A stretch of 64,000 nucleotides of DNA, from the NCBI GenBank assembly GCA_009777775.1, contig WRLE01000014.1, forward strand, positions 1-64,000, given 5' to 3'. Origin of the DNA: Oscillospiraceae bacterium (GTDB taxonomy: Bacteria; Bacillota; Clostridia; Oscillospirales; Oscillospiraceae). The notes beneath the pieces were generated by a model, which made no database searches, was not told the origin of the DNA, and saw only the letters and a program-made list of their open reading frames with translations. Within the stretch, counting starts at the first letter, position 1. Each line of letters begins with the position of its first letter. This document shows, one piece after another, positions 1 to 9,061 of this stretch. The translations under genes and the position numbers were made by a program.

Positions 1-227
1 TCACAGGTGGCGCAGGAGATAAAAAGTTATATACGACTCGACCAGGCTTTTATGGTAGTGGAGATTTAACAATATCGATACCGGCCGATTTACCACAAAA
101 ACAGCTTATTAAGAGTCTAATCGATATATGCGTTGATGATTTGAAAGAAGGTTTTCTCAATATTGGAGGAGAAGGGTCAGTCGGCGGTGGTAGAATGAAA
201 ATAACTGACGGAGGTAGCTGGATATGA
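1..227 (+). CDS. Type III CRISPR RAMP (Cas7/Csm3-like) protein, C-terminal fragment
   Basis: The window opens inside this gene; reading frame 3 gives 74 C-terminal residues ending at TGA 225-227. The segment has a glycine-rich end (GGEGSVGGGRM) of the kind that closes the ferredoxin-like fold of RAMP/Cas7 proteins, and an internal RPGFYGSGD stretch. The stop overlaps the next start as ATGA, so the genes are translationally coupled. In known type III complexes Cas7 subunits form the crRNA-binding backbone and cut target RNA; here the catalytic part would lie to the left. The assignment rests on the short motif plus the operon context with two further CRISPR genes. Confidence 0.7.
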   Translation, partial: TGGAGDKKLYTTRPGFYGSGDLTISIPADLPQKQLIKSLIDICVDDLKEGFLNIGGEGSVGGGRMKITDGGSWI

Positions 228-760
228 ATGAATTTATACCGGTAAGTACCCATATAATTGCATATATCTACGAAGGAGCAGAAAAACTACTGAATGATGT
301 GAAACAATATGAGTATGCCATAATATATAGTATAACCGCTGTGCGATTATATAAAGCAAACACATTGACAACAGAAGCATTGGCAGATTTTAACGAACTT
401 CGAGCATTTGACAAAAATGGTGAGTTACGTGTCAACTCCTTTGATGGGACAGTTATGGGACGGATTCGCACAGATGGTATTAGACAAAACGATGAGTGGT
501 ACCACACAGATGCGGTGGATGAAGCCCATCTCATGTGGGGAGACCCGAAGAAGAATCAATCTCGAGAAGACGGCTATACATTCTTATCTGAGACTCGTGG
601 AACCGAAATCGCAGTACCATTTGATGTTCCAATAAACAAAAATGCATTCGTTGTTGTAAGAAACTATGTCAGTAAAAATAAAGAAAGATTAGAATTTGAT
701 GATTGGCGCATGATGGATTTTAAAGTATTGGAGGCAACAGAATATGGCGAAAAAGAATAA
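224..760 (+). CDS. csx19: Csx19-like type III-D CRISPR protein
   Basis: A 178-residue protein without signal peptide or membrane segment. The order of short blocks (ELRAF...GELRV, then GRIRTD, then DEAHLMWGDP, then RGTEIAVPFD, then VVVRNYV and a final WRMMDFKVLE) matches my memory of the Csx19 (TIGR03984) family, a small component of type III-D loci of poorly known function. Its start overlaps the previous RAMP gene by ATGA and the next RAMP gene begins inside its last codons, so it is the middle gene of a coupled effector operon. The assignment is recognition by pattern, not a search. Confidence 0.65.
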   Translation: MNEFIPVSTHIIAYIYEGAEKLLNDVKQYEYAIIYSITAVRLYKANTLTTEALADFNELRAFDKNGELRVNSFDGTVMGRIRTDGIRQNDEWYHTDAVDEAHLMWGDPKKNQSREDGYTFLSETRGTEIAVPFDVPINKNAFVVVRNYVSKNKERLEFDDWRMMDFKVLEATEYGEKE

Positions 761-2663
761 AAATAATAAGCCTAAGACCACCAAGCAAGTCGGGCAATTA
801 GGCAGCATCGACTATAGAGATCAATTGAGTAAGATAGTAGTAGGACCACCTGAAGTCACTATTAACGATTTTACGACCAGTTTTGACCCAGCATACCGCA
901 GTATAACAAGCACTAAAAATAATGCTCCATTTATTAACCCTTATATATTTTTGCCGATTCCAGAAGTCGAACCAGAACGCGGGAAAGTAATAAAAGGACC
1001 TTTAAGCGGAGTTATAAAATGCACACTTGAAATAAATACTCCAACATTTATACCAAATACATCAAAAGGTTTCTCAATGGATGTTCCATCTGGAAATCGA
1101 ACTGTAAAGCATATATCATATGAATTTTATTCATACGATGATTTAAGCAGTGTACCTAATCACCCAAGTAAGCCTCCAGTAAATCCAATTATTCCAGGTA
1201 GCGAACTTCGTGGGATGATACGCAATGTATATGAACAGCTGACCAATTCATGCTTCCTTGTCGTAGATGAAAACAATCTACCATATAAGCGCACTCCTCA
1301 GCCAAAGATCCCAGCTATTTTGCGCTATGAGGACGATAATTGGTACTTATACAAAAATCCAAGCTTTTTTAATATTCCATTACTAAAAGTAGACTCAAAT
1401 GTGCCATGCACTGTGAGACTTGAAGGTGAAGGTCTTGAGAGAAAAGCTATTGCAGATGAAGATGGAACGCATGTGCTTCATATAACAGGAGAAATCGGAA
1501 CAAAACTTTCACATATTGTTTTTGACCCAAATAGTGGAACTGACAAAGTAAAACTTGATAAAGATAGCGATATTTTAGAACGTTTTGAGAATGTCATAAA
1601 GAGTTATTGCGATGACAAAGTAAATCTCGGAAAATTCGTTTATAGATATAGAGAGTATCAACGACGATATGAAGCAAAAAAAACACTTTTCGTTTACATG
1701 GATGAAACAGGTACATATTTATCTCCTTCACAGCTAACCAAAGAGTACTTTGTCAGCAAAATACCAGATATATTGCATACTCAAAATAAACACGATAAAT
1801 GCACAGATTTCGAGCATGTATGCCCAGCCTGTCAATTATTCGGTATGATTGGTGATGATGGTGCTGTCAGAGGACGTGTACGTTTTACTGATGCTCGGGC
1901 TAAAGATAAAGACAGTTTAAAATGGTTAGATTGGTATACAATGCCAATACTTTCGAGCCCACGTATATCCGCAACCGAATTTTATTTGCTTCCACCCTAT
2001 TATTCACAAAGCGGCGGCAGTTACAAACAAGCCGCAATGTGGAACTACGACTACTATTACCCGCATTACGACTTAGAATATAATGGATCTGAATATATAA
2101 AGATTCCATATGATGCAATGATTCCCGGTCGAAAAGTTTATTGGCTGGGGGAATTCGATAATAACAATAGTCAAAAGTCAAACATGAATAATACCGTAAG
2201 ACCATTAGCAGGTGGCATCTTCGAGTTTGAAATTTTTTATGATGATTTGTCTGACATAGAGCTTGAGGATTTATTGTTCTCATTAACACTAAATAATATA
2301 GGTCAGCATAGAATTGGACGAGGAAAACCTATTGGCATGGGTAGTGTCAGTCTAAAAGTAGCAATAAATAATGTGAAACTTAAAACATACACATATAATT
2401 CCGTGTCTGGTGTAGTTACGACAAATAAACATAGACAAATAGTTGGAATAACCCAAAAGACGGATGCCGCAAACATGATACTACGATATGCTACACCTCT
2501 TGCTAAAACTGAGCAAAGTCTTGTCCAATATCCAACTATGAAAAAGCAAAATAGTCGTATTTACGAATGGTTTGGTAGAAACCGAGGTACTGTTCTAAAA
2601 CCAGAAATAAACCAAACACTCCCGCTGCTCACTGATCCTGATAAAACATTAGAAAAGTATTAG
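744..2663 (+). CDS. Large type III CRISPR RAMP protein (TIGR03986-type)
   Basis: A 639-residue RAMP-superfamily protein. After a Lys-rich start, FINPYIFLPIP (about residue 63) and GSELRGMIRNVYEQL (from 152) are typical of the N-terminal RAMP domain. HVCPACQLFG followed by RGRVRFTDA (about 360-385) is the Cys-containing insert seen in Csm5/Csm3-like proteins, and GRGKPIGMGSV near residue 530 is a glycine-rich C-terminal loop. Length and the FINPY block match the TIGR03986 family that accompanies Csx19. GGAGG (730-734) precedes the ATG inside the csx19 end. It is probably a double-RAMP backbone or capping subunit of a type III-D complex; which crRNA segment it binds cannot be told. Confidence 0.75.
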   Translation: MAKKNKNNKPKTTKQVGQLGSIDYRDQLSKIVVGPPEVTINDFTTSFDPAYRSITSTKNNAPFINPYIFLPIPEVEPERGKVIKGPLSGVIKCTLEINTPTFIPNTSKGFSMDVPSGNRTVKHISYEFYSYDDLSSVPNHPSKPPVNPIIPGSELRGMIRNVYEQLTNSCFLVVDENNLPYKRTPQPKIPAILRYEDDNWYLYKNPSFFNIPLLKVDSNVPCTVRLEGEGLERKAIADEDGTHVLHITGEIGTKLSHIVFDPNSGTDKVKLDKDSDILERFENVIKSYCDDKVNLGKFVYRYREYQRRYEAKKTLFVYMDETGTYLSPSQLTKEYFVSKIPDILHTQNKHDKCTDFEHVCPACQLFGMIGDDGAVRGRVRFTDARAKDKDSLKWLDWYTMPILSSPRISATEFYLLPPYYSQSGGSYKQAAMWNYDYYYPHYDLEYNGSEYIKIPYDAMIPGRKVYWLGEFDNNNSQKSNMNNTVRPLAGGIFEFEIFYDDLSDIELEDLLFSLTLNNIGQHRIGRGKPIGMGSVSLKVAINNVKLKTYTYNSVSGVVTTNKHRQIVGITQKTDAANMILRYATPLAKTEQSLVQYPTMKKQNSRIYEWFGRNRGTVLKPEINQTLPLLTDPDKTLEKY

Positions 2664-2710
2664 AGATATATCTTGCTCGACCGTAGTTATAATAAAACTC
2701 CACAAAAGAA

Positions 2711-2755
2711 AATAAACCGTGTAAGGAATATAGCTTTCCACGGTTTATTTTGTTT
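2711..2755 (+). terminator. Terminator after the type III effector operon
   Basis: AATAAACCGTG and CACGGTTTATT form an 11-bp stem about 50 bases after the RAMP stop, followed by TTGTTT. It is AT-rich at the base, so it could also stop convergent transcription from csx2. Confidence 0.6.
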
Positions 2756-2835
2756 AATTGTTTTTATGTCTGCTAATATGTATGAATGGCAAGCAAATGC
2801 AAGTCAAAAACGGTTCAAACTACAAAACATTTCAG

Positions 2836-4230
2836 CTACATCAAAGCTGTTGTCAAATCGTTTAAATCATTTTCATTTTTTCGAAAACTATTTATTAGTG
2901 TGCTGAATTGCTTTGTAAATATCTCGAGCTGAGATTCAACTGTTCTACGCATCCTCTCGGTAAAAAACGGAAGATTTTTTACATCATAATCAAGAGGACC
3001 TCCATGGGCTAGATGGTTTCGTATTTCGTTTAATCGTTTAAAATCAAGAAACAATGTGTTTACTCTGTTGTTATTTGAGTTAGCATCATAGATTTTATCT
3101 CGGAATTTTCTTTCCTCTTTCCACTCCCAGTTATCACTATGACGATTAACTCCCATCAATTCTGCAAAAAAATCGAATACACATTCATCAAGGGTTATTA
3201 CACAAACTATATATCGTTTATGAACAAAATGCCACTTTGCTAATTCAGAAAACAGCTTCGCATCATCATCCAACAACACTCCAAAGGTACTAGATATTTT
3301 TATAAATACATGACCTAATACCATTTGTGTTATTTTCGTACTCGTGTTTCCTTTTGATATGTTAATACAATTTTTAACGAGATTTTTGAACTCTATGGCA
3401 TTGATACCTGTAGCCATATCTCCTAATCGTTTAATAGCCTTTTTCTCTTCTTTACTTAATTCAAGACCCAAATTATCGTCTTTAAGAAGCTCTGCTAACA
3501 GATGTGCTGTTCCGAAACGGTTAAACTCTTCTGCTGCTTTAATCCAGTCCGTTACATTAACCAGCTGCGATAGATTTATAATCGGTGTATCTCCATTAAA
3601 CATATTTTGAGAGGCGTTCATTCCATATGTAATAGCTTGAATTCTAAGCTTTTTACCCACTATTTGCTTTGCTAGATTCACCGCAAGTAGTTCGTAAAGC
3701 GGCAAAGATCGGAAGGAATGGCTAATATCAAAAATAATTTCATCACCATCGTTCATTCGACTGGCTATGTTATTCATAATTGTGAAATTTTCAGCAAGTT
3801 CATCTTCATTAATACCATAATGCATCACCCATATTGAATCACAAAAATCACCTATGGCATCTTTTAGTTCCACCAATTCATCTTGCAACTCATTGATTTG
3901 ACACAATATCGGTGGTGTGGATTTTGATTGGTTGTATGTATTTAACAACATATTATAATAATCATCGTTAGACTCGGTATGAGCAAGTAGGTTATCATCA
4001 TCTCCCACAAATAAATGTGCATAAAGTGATGCCCAATCACTCCCAGCTGTCCCTATCAGTATAAGTTTGTCGATACTGTAAAGTTCCTTCAGCGCAGATA
4101 CTATAGACGGTGTCTGAACTTTGTGTTCAGCATTTCCCTCTGCTAAAAAATATGTCGTATTCTCATATGCATATGAACCATCAGCTTGCTTCCTTCCTTC
4201 ACCAATTGATGATATTAATACTCTTGCCAT
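2836..4230 (-). CDS. csx2: Csx2-family CARF-HEPN ribonuclease (type III accessory)
   Basis: A 464-residue protein. The N-terminal half reads as a CARF/Rossmann sensor: MARVLISSIGEG at the start, KLILIGTAGSDW near 55-66 and DISHSFRSLP at 168-177, the hallmark of the TIGR02221/Csx2 group. The C-terminal half is helical and ends in RNHLAHG, an R-x4-H HEPN active site (R404, H409). Known relatives are ribonucleases switched on by cyclic oligoadenylate made by Cas10, so it is the likely abortive arm of this system. It is transcribed towards the effector operon and lies on the strand on which array 1 is read, about 120 bases from its leader-distal end. Confidence 0.85.
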   Translation of the reverse strand: MARVLISSIGEGRKQADGSYAYENTTYFLAEGNAEHKVQTPSIVSALKELYSIDKLILIGTAGSDWASLYAHLFVGDDDNLLAHTESNDDYYNMLLNTYNQSKSTPPILCQINELQDELVELKDAIGDFCDSIWVMHYGINEDELAENFTIMNNIASRMNDGDEIIFDISHSFRSLPLYELLAVNLAKQIVGKKLRIQAITYGMNASQNMFNGDTPIINLSQLVNVTDWIKAAEEFNRFGTAHLLAELLKDDNLGLELSKEEKKAIKRLGDMATGINAIEFKNLVKNCINISKGNTSTKITQMVLGHVFIKISSTFGVLLDDDAKLFSELAKWHFVHKRYIVCVITLDECVFDFFAELMGVNRHSDNWEWKEERKFRDKIYDANSNNNRVNTLFLDFKRLNEIRNHLAHGGPLDYDVKNLPFFTERMRRTVESQLEIFTKQFSTLINSFRKNENDLNDLTTALM

Positions 4231-4301
4231 AACTACCTCCTTTTCATAAGTAAACTAAGTCCAGCGAAAAAAAATAGTAAATGTCATTAAAAAATTGATG
4301 T

Positions 4302-4336
4302 GCTAATACCGCCCATTAGGACGGTATTTTTTTTAT
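4302..4336 (+). terminator. Hairpin with T-run between csx2 and array 1
   Basis: AATACCG and CGGTATT flank a short loop and are followed by eight T residues on the plus strand. No plus-strand gene precedes it, so it may block transcription entering the array backwards. Its T-run is on the wrong side for the array transcript. Confidence 0.45.
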
Positions 4337-4347
4337 GCAGAAAGCAA

Positions 4348-5192
4348 GTGTCATACCCCTTTCGGGGATTTAGGGTTACGCAACGTTTCTCTGTGTAGTC
4401 AAGTGGGCGTGCAGATTATGGTTCAAACCCCTTGCGGGGAATTAGGGTTGCGCAACTTCGGACGCATCTCCCCCCTGTCTGACCATATCCCAGGTTTCAA
4501 ACCCCTTGCGGGGATTTAGGGTTGCGCAACTTTTCAAACTTCGTCATTTTAGACACACTGGAAGAGTTTCAAACCCCTTGCGGGGATTTAGGGTTGCGCA
4601 ACAGAATACAAGACGCAACACCGATGTTACGCAGCGGAGTTTCAAACCCCTTGCGGGGATTTAGGGTTGCGCAACGACGATATTTCGCCAAATTTAGCAC
4701 AGGAAACGGTGAAGTTTCAAACCCCTTGCGGGGATTTAGGGTTGCGCAACTTTTTAGGTTTCCATATGACCACTACCTAGACCAAGGTTTCAAACCCCTT
4801 GCGGGGATTTAGGGTTGCGCAACTGGGCAAATGATTGCCAACGTATACGTAATGTCACATGTTTCAAACCCCTTGCGGGGATTTAGGGTTGCGCAACATG
4901 TTTATGGAGTAATGAGTAGTTTATGGCAGAAAGGGTTTCAAACCCCTTGCGGGGATTTAGGGTTGCGCAACTCAAAAGATTCTTCGAGATATATAGCAAC
5001 GCTTGGAGGTTTCAAACCCCTTGCGGGGATTTAGGGTTGCGCAACGCGAAACACTATGGAGACAAAGCGATGATTACGGCGAGTTTCAAACCCCTTGCGG
5101 GGATTTAGGGTTGCGCAACGAGGATTTTCTAAAATGAGAAAGAAAATCCAAAAAAGTTTCAAACCCCTTGCGGGGATTTAGGGTTGCGCAAC
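4348..5192 (-). CRISPR. CRISPR array 1: 12 repeats, 11 spacers
   Basis: Repeat is 37 bp, spacers are 35-38 bp. On the plus strand a unit starts GTTTCAAACCCC, then TTGCGGGG, and ends GGGTTGCGCAAC. The degenerate copies (4348-4384 and 4420-4456) lie at the left, and a sequence shared by all five arrays abuts the right end. The leader is therefore on the right and the array is read on the minus strand, where the repeat ends in TTTGAAAC. The other ten repeats are identical, so the array looks functional and recently maintained. Confidence 0.98.
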
Positions 5193-5445
5193 CCTAGCCT
5201 TTTTCAGGCATTGGTACCACTGGGTTTCTGAGGGGTGTTTTAACAATGATTGGAGCAGGTTGACATAACAACCTTTTTTATTGTAACTCTTTTGTAACTT
5301 TTCCAAAATAACAATCCTTTCGGATACCGACAAACCATTGAAATTACAAGGTTTTTTAGACCTCTAAGTACACCGCTCCAATTTTTCACAATGATGCCCA
5401 TTTTTAGGGGGTAAAAAACATTGTGAATTTATAACCCAATGGCTG
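5193..5445 (-). promoter_or_regulatory. CRISPR leader 1
   Basis: This stretch abuts the first repeat of array 1 and is repeated almost unchanged at 9062, 10154 and 20566, with a shortened form at 11878. Shared marks are a GCCTTTTTCAGGC hairpin next to the repeat, a direct repeat of TTGTAAC, and an inverted pair TTCACAATG/CATTGTGAA at the far end. A candidate -10 on the minus strand is TACAAT in the TTGTAAC zone. The 70 bases from here to cas2 hold nothing I recognise. Confidence 0.85.
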
Positions 5446-5514
5446 TACTATACCAGATAAAGTTAGAAAAATCAATCGTTTCCACGTTATTTCCATAGTA
5501 AAAACACACATTCG

Positions 5515-5823
5515 CTAAAAAATCCGATAAACTGGCTCATCATTGAATATACTTGATTCCAATAAACAATCCGCAGCTTTCGGATTCAATCTTTCAAAAA
5601 TAATCAAACTGTCACCTGAGCGTTTTTCTTTTTGGTATTTGTTCAAAACAATCAACAGCTTTTCTCGACATAAGTCAACACCATCATTATCTAATCGACA
5701 GAGATAGATAGAATATTGTAAACGAGTACCGAAGTCCTTCAAGCATTTGTCGATTTTCCTACGCAATTTGTTACTAGATATATCATAGCAGACCAATGTG
5801 ATTTTATTCGATGTACGGCTCAT
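5515..5823 (-). CDS. cas2: Cas2
   Basis: A 102-residue Cas2. The N-terminal strand ITLVCYDISSN carries the conserved Asp, followed by the helix LRRKIDKCLKDFGTRLQYSIYLC typical of Cas2, and the C-terminal DEPVYRIF strand. ATG 5821-5823 is chosen because GGAGG sits just upstream; an in-frame GTG two codons earlier falls inside the Shine-Dalgarno zone. It overlaps the end of cas1 by about 20 bases, so the two are coupled. Cas2 dimers hold together the Cas1 dimers of the spacer integrase. The gene runs towards leader 1. Confidence 0.93.
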   Translation of the reverse strand: MSRTSNKITLVCYDISSNKLRRKIDKCLKDFGTRLQYSIYLCRLDNDGVDLCREKLLIVLNKYQKEKRSGDSLIIFERLNPKAADCLLESSIFNDEPVYRIF

Positions 5824-6754
5824 ATTCACCTCCTTTGACTAATGAATCCTTCAGCTTATCCGCTTGCTTTTGGAATTTTTCTCTCCATGGACTAATACGT
5901 TTATGATAGAGTTGACAAAATTTATGAAATCCTTCATCAGTCATACGCCAATCATCCTCTATCATATGAAAATTTTCCTTTTTAACCTGATTTTTGTTTA
6001 GTGCAGTGAGAACCCATGAATCTACAAATGCAGCTCTAAATTCCTCCATGATATCCAGGGAGAGCGAGTTTCGTGAATAATGAATGCTGTGTAAGAATCC
6101 TATTTCAAGGTCAAGGTTTTTAGCGAGCAGACAGGTCGTTATTTCATTATGTAAAAAAGCATAGCCAAGATTCAACAATGCGTTGACATAGTCAGGCGAA
6201 GGCCTATACTCACGGCGTGTAAAATCAGGATTTTTTAACAATTGTTTAAAACAGGACCAATAATGCTTTGCTGCTATCCCCTCTATTCCCATTATCTCAT
6301 CAATTTGTTGAGCTGCGAAAAGATTTTTTATCGAAGCCTCCATCACAGAAATGCTCTTATCATAATCATCGGTTGCGTCACGGTATTTATACTTTCGGAT
6401 AACCGTCAACTGGTTAGATATTTTAGCTTCTATTATAGGTTTTACAATCTCGAGTCTACGCTTCGTATCCATGAATGCTGTATACTGCGCTAGTCTAGTT
6501 ATTACACCACCGCCGTTGGCTGCTATAAATCGTCCCTTTACCTTCCCCCATTGCGACTGGTATATCACATCAATTCCATTTGCCATTAGCAGATCTAGTG
6601 CTGGTGCTGTAATGCTTACAGTGTCAAAAGCTACGATAGTCTTTACACCCACCAGTGGTACTGTTCCTATTGTTTCGCCTAAACGCATAAGTTTTAAATG
6701 TGAACCTTCCCGCCTGACTGAACATTTATCTTCAATTATATATAGTGTTTCCAT
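5804..6754 (-). CDS. cas1: Cas1 integrase
   Basis: A 316-residue Cas1, normal length. The beta-rich N-terminus (METLYIIEDKCSVRREGSHL) leads into the catalytic helical domain with Glu158 in GIEGIAAKHYW, His222 in IGFLHSIHYSRNSL and the acidic DIMEEFR at 234-240. All expected metal ligands are present. Only two bases separate the RT stop from this ATG, and the gene overlaps cas2, giving a compact RT-cas1-cas2 adaptation operon. The RT is a separate polypeptide here, unlike the well-studied RT-Cas1 fusions. The product integrates new spacers next to the leaders. Confidence 0.96.
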   Translation of the reverse strand: METLYIIEDKCSVRREGSHLKLMRLGETIGTVPLVGVKTIVAFDTVSITAPALDLLMANGIDVIYQSQWGKVKGRFIAANGGGVITRLAQYTAFMDTKRRLEIVKPIIEAKISNQLTVIRKYKYRDATDDYDKSISVMEASIKNLFAAQQIDEIMGIEGIAAKHYWSCFKQLLKNPDFTRREYRPSPDYVNALLNLGYAFLHNEITTCLLAKNLDLEIGFLHSIHYSRNSLSLDIMEEFRAAFVDSWVLTALNKNQVKKENFHMIEDDWRMTDEGFHKFCQLYHKRISPWREKFQKQADKLKDSLVKGGEYEPYIE

Positions 6755-6756
6755 TA

Positions 6757-8253
6757 TTATCCTACCTTTAAAAATATACCATCATCAGTTTTAATAATCA
6801 GCCCTTGTGGTGTCTGTATCTCCAATGAGTTGTTCCGTTGAAATAAGTCTTCGATTTGTCCTTTAAGTATCTCTTGCTGCTGACCGATTTCGTATTGTTT
6901 TTTATTTAGTTCCAGCATTGAGTTGAGAGCATCTGTTACCTTGTCCGTTGGGTTCTTTGATTTAAAGTGTCCCAGGTTGTCCTTTGGCTCCAGTGGTTTG
7001 TAACATTTGGCATCAACTCGCATCGCATGAATAATGGGTGTCGGGTATAACTTTTCTTTGCTGAAATTACAAATACAACCAGTATCATTGCCAATACGCT
7101 CGCGTAGTTTTTTACAACCAAGTGGGCTATATGCGCTATATTTGTTAATCCTGCGCTGGGTTTCTGCATAATCATAGTCTTTACAATATGAAAGCACATA
7201 ATGAATGAAATTTGCTCCATCTTCTCCCAGACAATGGAATATCTGTAACAAATGCATCTTTTCCGCAAATGGAACATAATGATGCTCTTTTGCTTTCTTC
7301 ACAATAGAACCAACAACATGACATTTTTTTATAACATTGCGAATCGTGTTTGGTATTTCATAATCTGATTTTTGTGTTTCTACTCGAGATGTTTCAGTAA
7401 TTTGCTGCTCCGAGTGCTTGATGTCAGATTCGCCAATTTCATATAGCTCTTCTGCAAGGGAAAAGTTATTATTATAGATTGCTGACTCTATATCATACTT
7501 GATATCAAATCCCAAGTATCGAAATCCTTCTCCAGCTTCCACCTCGATTGTTTTATCTTTGTTTATAACAAGGTCAACTTCTGAGAGTTTTGCTTCAATA
7601 ATGGGAAGACTGGTTGTTGGCGCAACTAGCATATCGTCAACATAGCGCGAATAAAATAAAGTATTGTTTTCAACATGATCGTCAAATTCGTTTAAGTAGA
7701 GGTTCGATAATGCTGGAGAAAGGCAACTACCAGTGGACAGCCCAGGTCTATGCGTATTGATAATAAGCCAAAAGAGATCAAGTAAGTTTGTATCATCAAA
7801 AATGCTTTTAAGTTTTTCATACATCAAACTTGCATCTATATTATCGTAGAAACGTTTAATATCAACCTTTATGTACTCTGATAAGCCTTCTGTTATTGCC
7901 TTGTCAAGTGATTTTTTCGCTGTAAATATCGATTTATTCTTAATAAACCCATGAACACTTTTAACTGGTTGGTAATTTGATATAATTGCTTCAGATAATG
8001 CAGTTTGAATTATTTTATCTTCCAAACTGGAAACGCTGATAATCCTGTTTTTACTAATGTATTCCTTTTCTCTATATGGTCGATAATTCCCAGTTGACAC
8101 TGATGTCTGTAGCGTTCGTAAGTTTTTTTGTAATTCTGTCCTGTAAAAGCTCAGGTCTATTCCGTCCAGTCCTGGTGCAGTGTTTTTTTGTGATATCTTT
8201 TGCCATGACTTATAAAGCGAATCCATACTAATTACATTGTCTAGATTATGCAT
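6757..8253 (-). CDS. CRISPR-associated reverse transcriptase with primase-like C-terminal module
   Basis: A 498-residue protein. Residues 25-260 are a group-II-like RT: APGLDGID, a first catalytic Asp131 in VDIKRFYDNI, GLSTGSCLSP (171-180), YVDD at 204-207 and FRYLGFDI. A linker of 40-50 residues follows. Residues 305-397 form a Cys-rich helical module (Cys311, 341, 357, 380, 393, 395) ending PLGCKKLRERIG...CICNF, which resembles the C-terminal module of TOTE/CRISPR-associated primase-polymerases from memory. No maturase or endonuclease domain is seen. GAGGTG stands ahead of the ATG. It probably lets Cas1-Cas2 capture spacers from RNA; that is inference from family and context. Confidence 0.88.
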   Translation of the reverse strand: MHNLDNVISMDSLYKSWQKISQKNTAPGLDGIDLSFYRTELQKNLRTLQTSVSTGNYRPYREKEYISKNRIISVSSLEDKIIQTALSEAIISNYQPVKSVHGFIKNKSIFTAKKSLDKAITEGLSEYIKVDIKRFYDNIDASLMYEKLKSIFDDTNLLDLFWLIINTHRPGLSTGSCLSPALSNLYLNEFDDHVENNTLFYSRYVDDMLVAPTTSLPIIEAKLSEVDLVINKDKTIEVEAGEGFRYLGFDIKYDIESAIYNNNFSLAEELYEIGESDIKHSEQQITETSRVETQKSDYEIPNTIRNVIKKCHVVGSIVKKAKEHHYVPFAEKMHLLQIFHCLGEDGANFIHYVLSYCKDYDYAETQRRINKYSAYSPLGCKKLRERIGNDTGCICNFSKEKLYPTPIIHAMRVDAKCYKPLEPKDNLGHFKSKNPTDKVTDALNSMLELNKKQYEIGQQQEILKGQIEDLFQRNNSLEIQTPQGLIIKTDDGIFLKVG

Positions 8254-8365
8254 TTAACACCTCACATTTGAATAAATTTAAGTTTCTATGTTTTATATCA
8301 GTCAATTGTGCTTACTGGTAAAATATTACATTGATAAAAGTAAATCAATCGATTGGTCACAAAAT

Positions 8366-8418
8366 AAAAAATGACGTTTGCTCTGGTTTTGTAAGAACCA
8401 TGCAAAAGTCATTTTTTC
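8366..8418 (-). terminator. Hairpin terminator between array 2 and the RT operon
   Basis: AAAAAATGAC and GTCATTTTTT form the base of a long imperfect stem with inner pairs GGTT/AACC. T-runs exist on both strands, so it can stop the array 2 transcript before the RT operon. The remaining bases 8254-8365 show no gene and should hold the RT promoter. Confidence 0.6.
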
Positions 8419-8436
8419 TTATTTAACGATGTAATG

Positions 8437-9061
8437 TGTTTAATACCTTTGCAGGGTATTAAGGTTGCGCAAAGTCGGATTTGTCCTCCTGGCTGGTCGT
8501 TCGCTATGGGTTTCAAACCCCTTGCGGGGAATTAGGGTTGCGCAATAACGCGAACAAGGTGATTCTGATTTTGATGTTTCGACAGGTTTCAAACCCCTTG
8601 CAGGGATTTAGGGTTGCGCAACCTTGCAACTAAACCTCCGCTGGGCGGACTACTCGTCGTTTCAAACCCCTTGCGGGGATTTAAGGTTGCGCAACCAATG
8701 GCGCTTGGTATATGCACAACGGCATGTTCCAGTTTCAAACCCCTTTCGGGGATTTAGGGTTGCGCAACCTTCTAATCCCAATCTACCCAATCTAGCTTTT
8801 GCTTGTTTCAAACCCCTTTCGGGGATTTAGGGTTGCGCAACATATCAGGAACGGAATATCAAGAAGGTACGCTGTACGGTTTCAAACCCCTTTCGGGGAT
8901 TTAGGGTTGCGCAACAGCGAGCACGAGGCCGAAAAGAACACTCGCAACGAGGTTTCAAACCCCTTTCGGGGATTTAGGGTTGCGCAACAATGCAAGAACC
9001 AAATGTTCAAGACACGTTCGAATTGTTTCAAACCCCTTTCGGGGATTTAGGGTTGCGCAAC
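8437..9061 (-). CRISPR. CRISPR array 2: 9 repeats, 8 spacers
   Basis: Same 37-bp repeat family, spacers 36-39 bp, leader on the right. The leftmost unit (8437-8473) is badly decayed and 8510-8546 ends in T instead of C. Repeats towards the left carry CCCCTTGCGGGG or a close variant, while the five leader-proximal units carry CCCCTTTCGGGG, so the array records a switch of repeat variant over time. Confidence 0.97.

Noticed and set aside
2673..2906. Plus-strand frame after the RAMP gene
   Set aside because: It crosses the terminator hairpin and has no ribosome site.
4522..5108. Open frames with the recurring peptide SNPLRGFRVAQ
   Set aside because: They are translations of the CRISPR repeat and spacers; the same peptide appears in arrays 2 and 5.
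6757..8253. Group II intron or retron origin of the RT gene
   Set aside because: No maturase, endonuclease domain or intron RNA ends, no msr-msd; the gene is two bases from cas1 in an operon.
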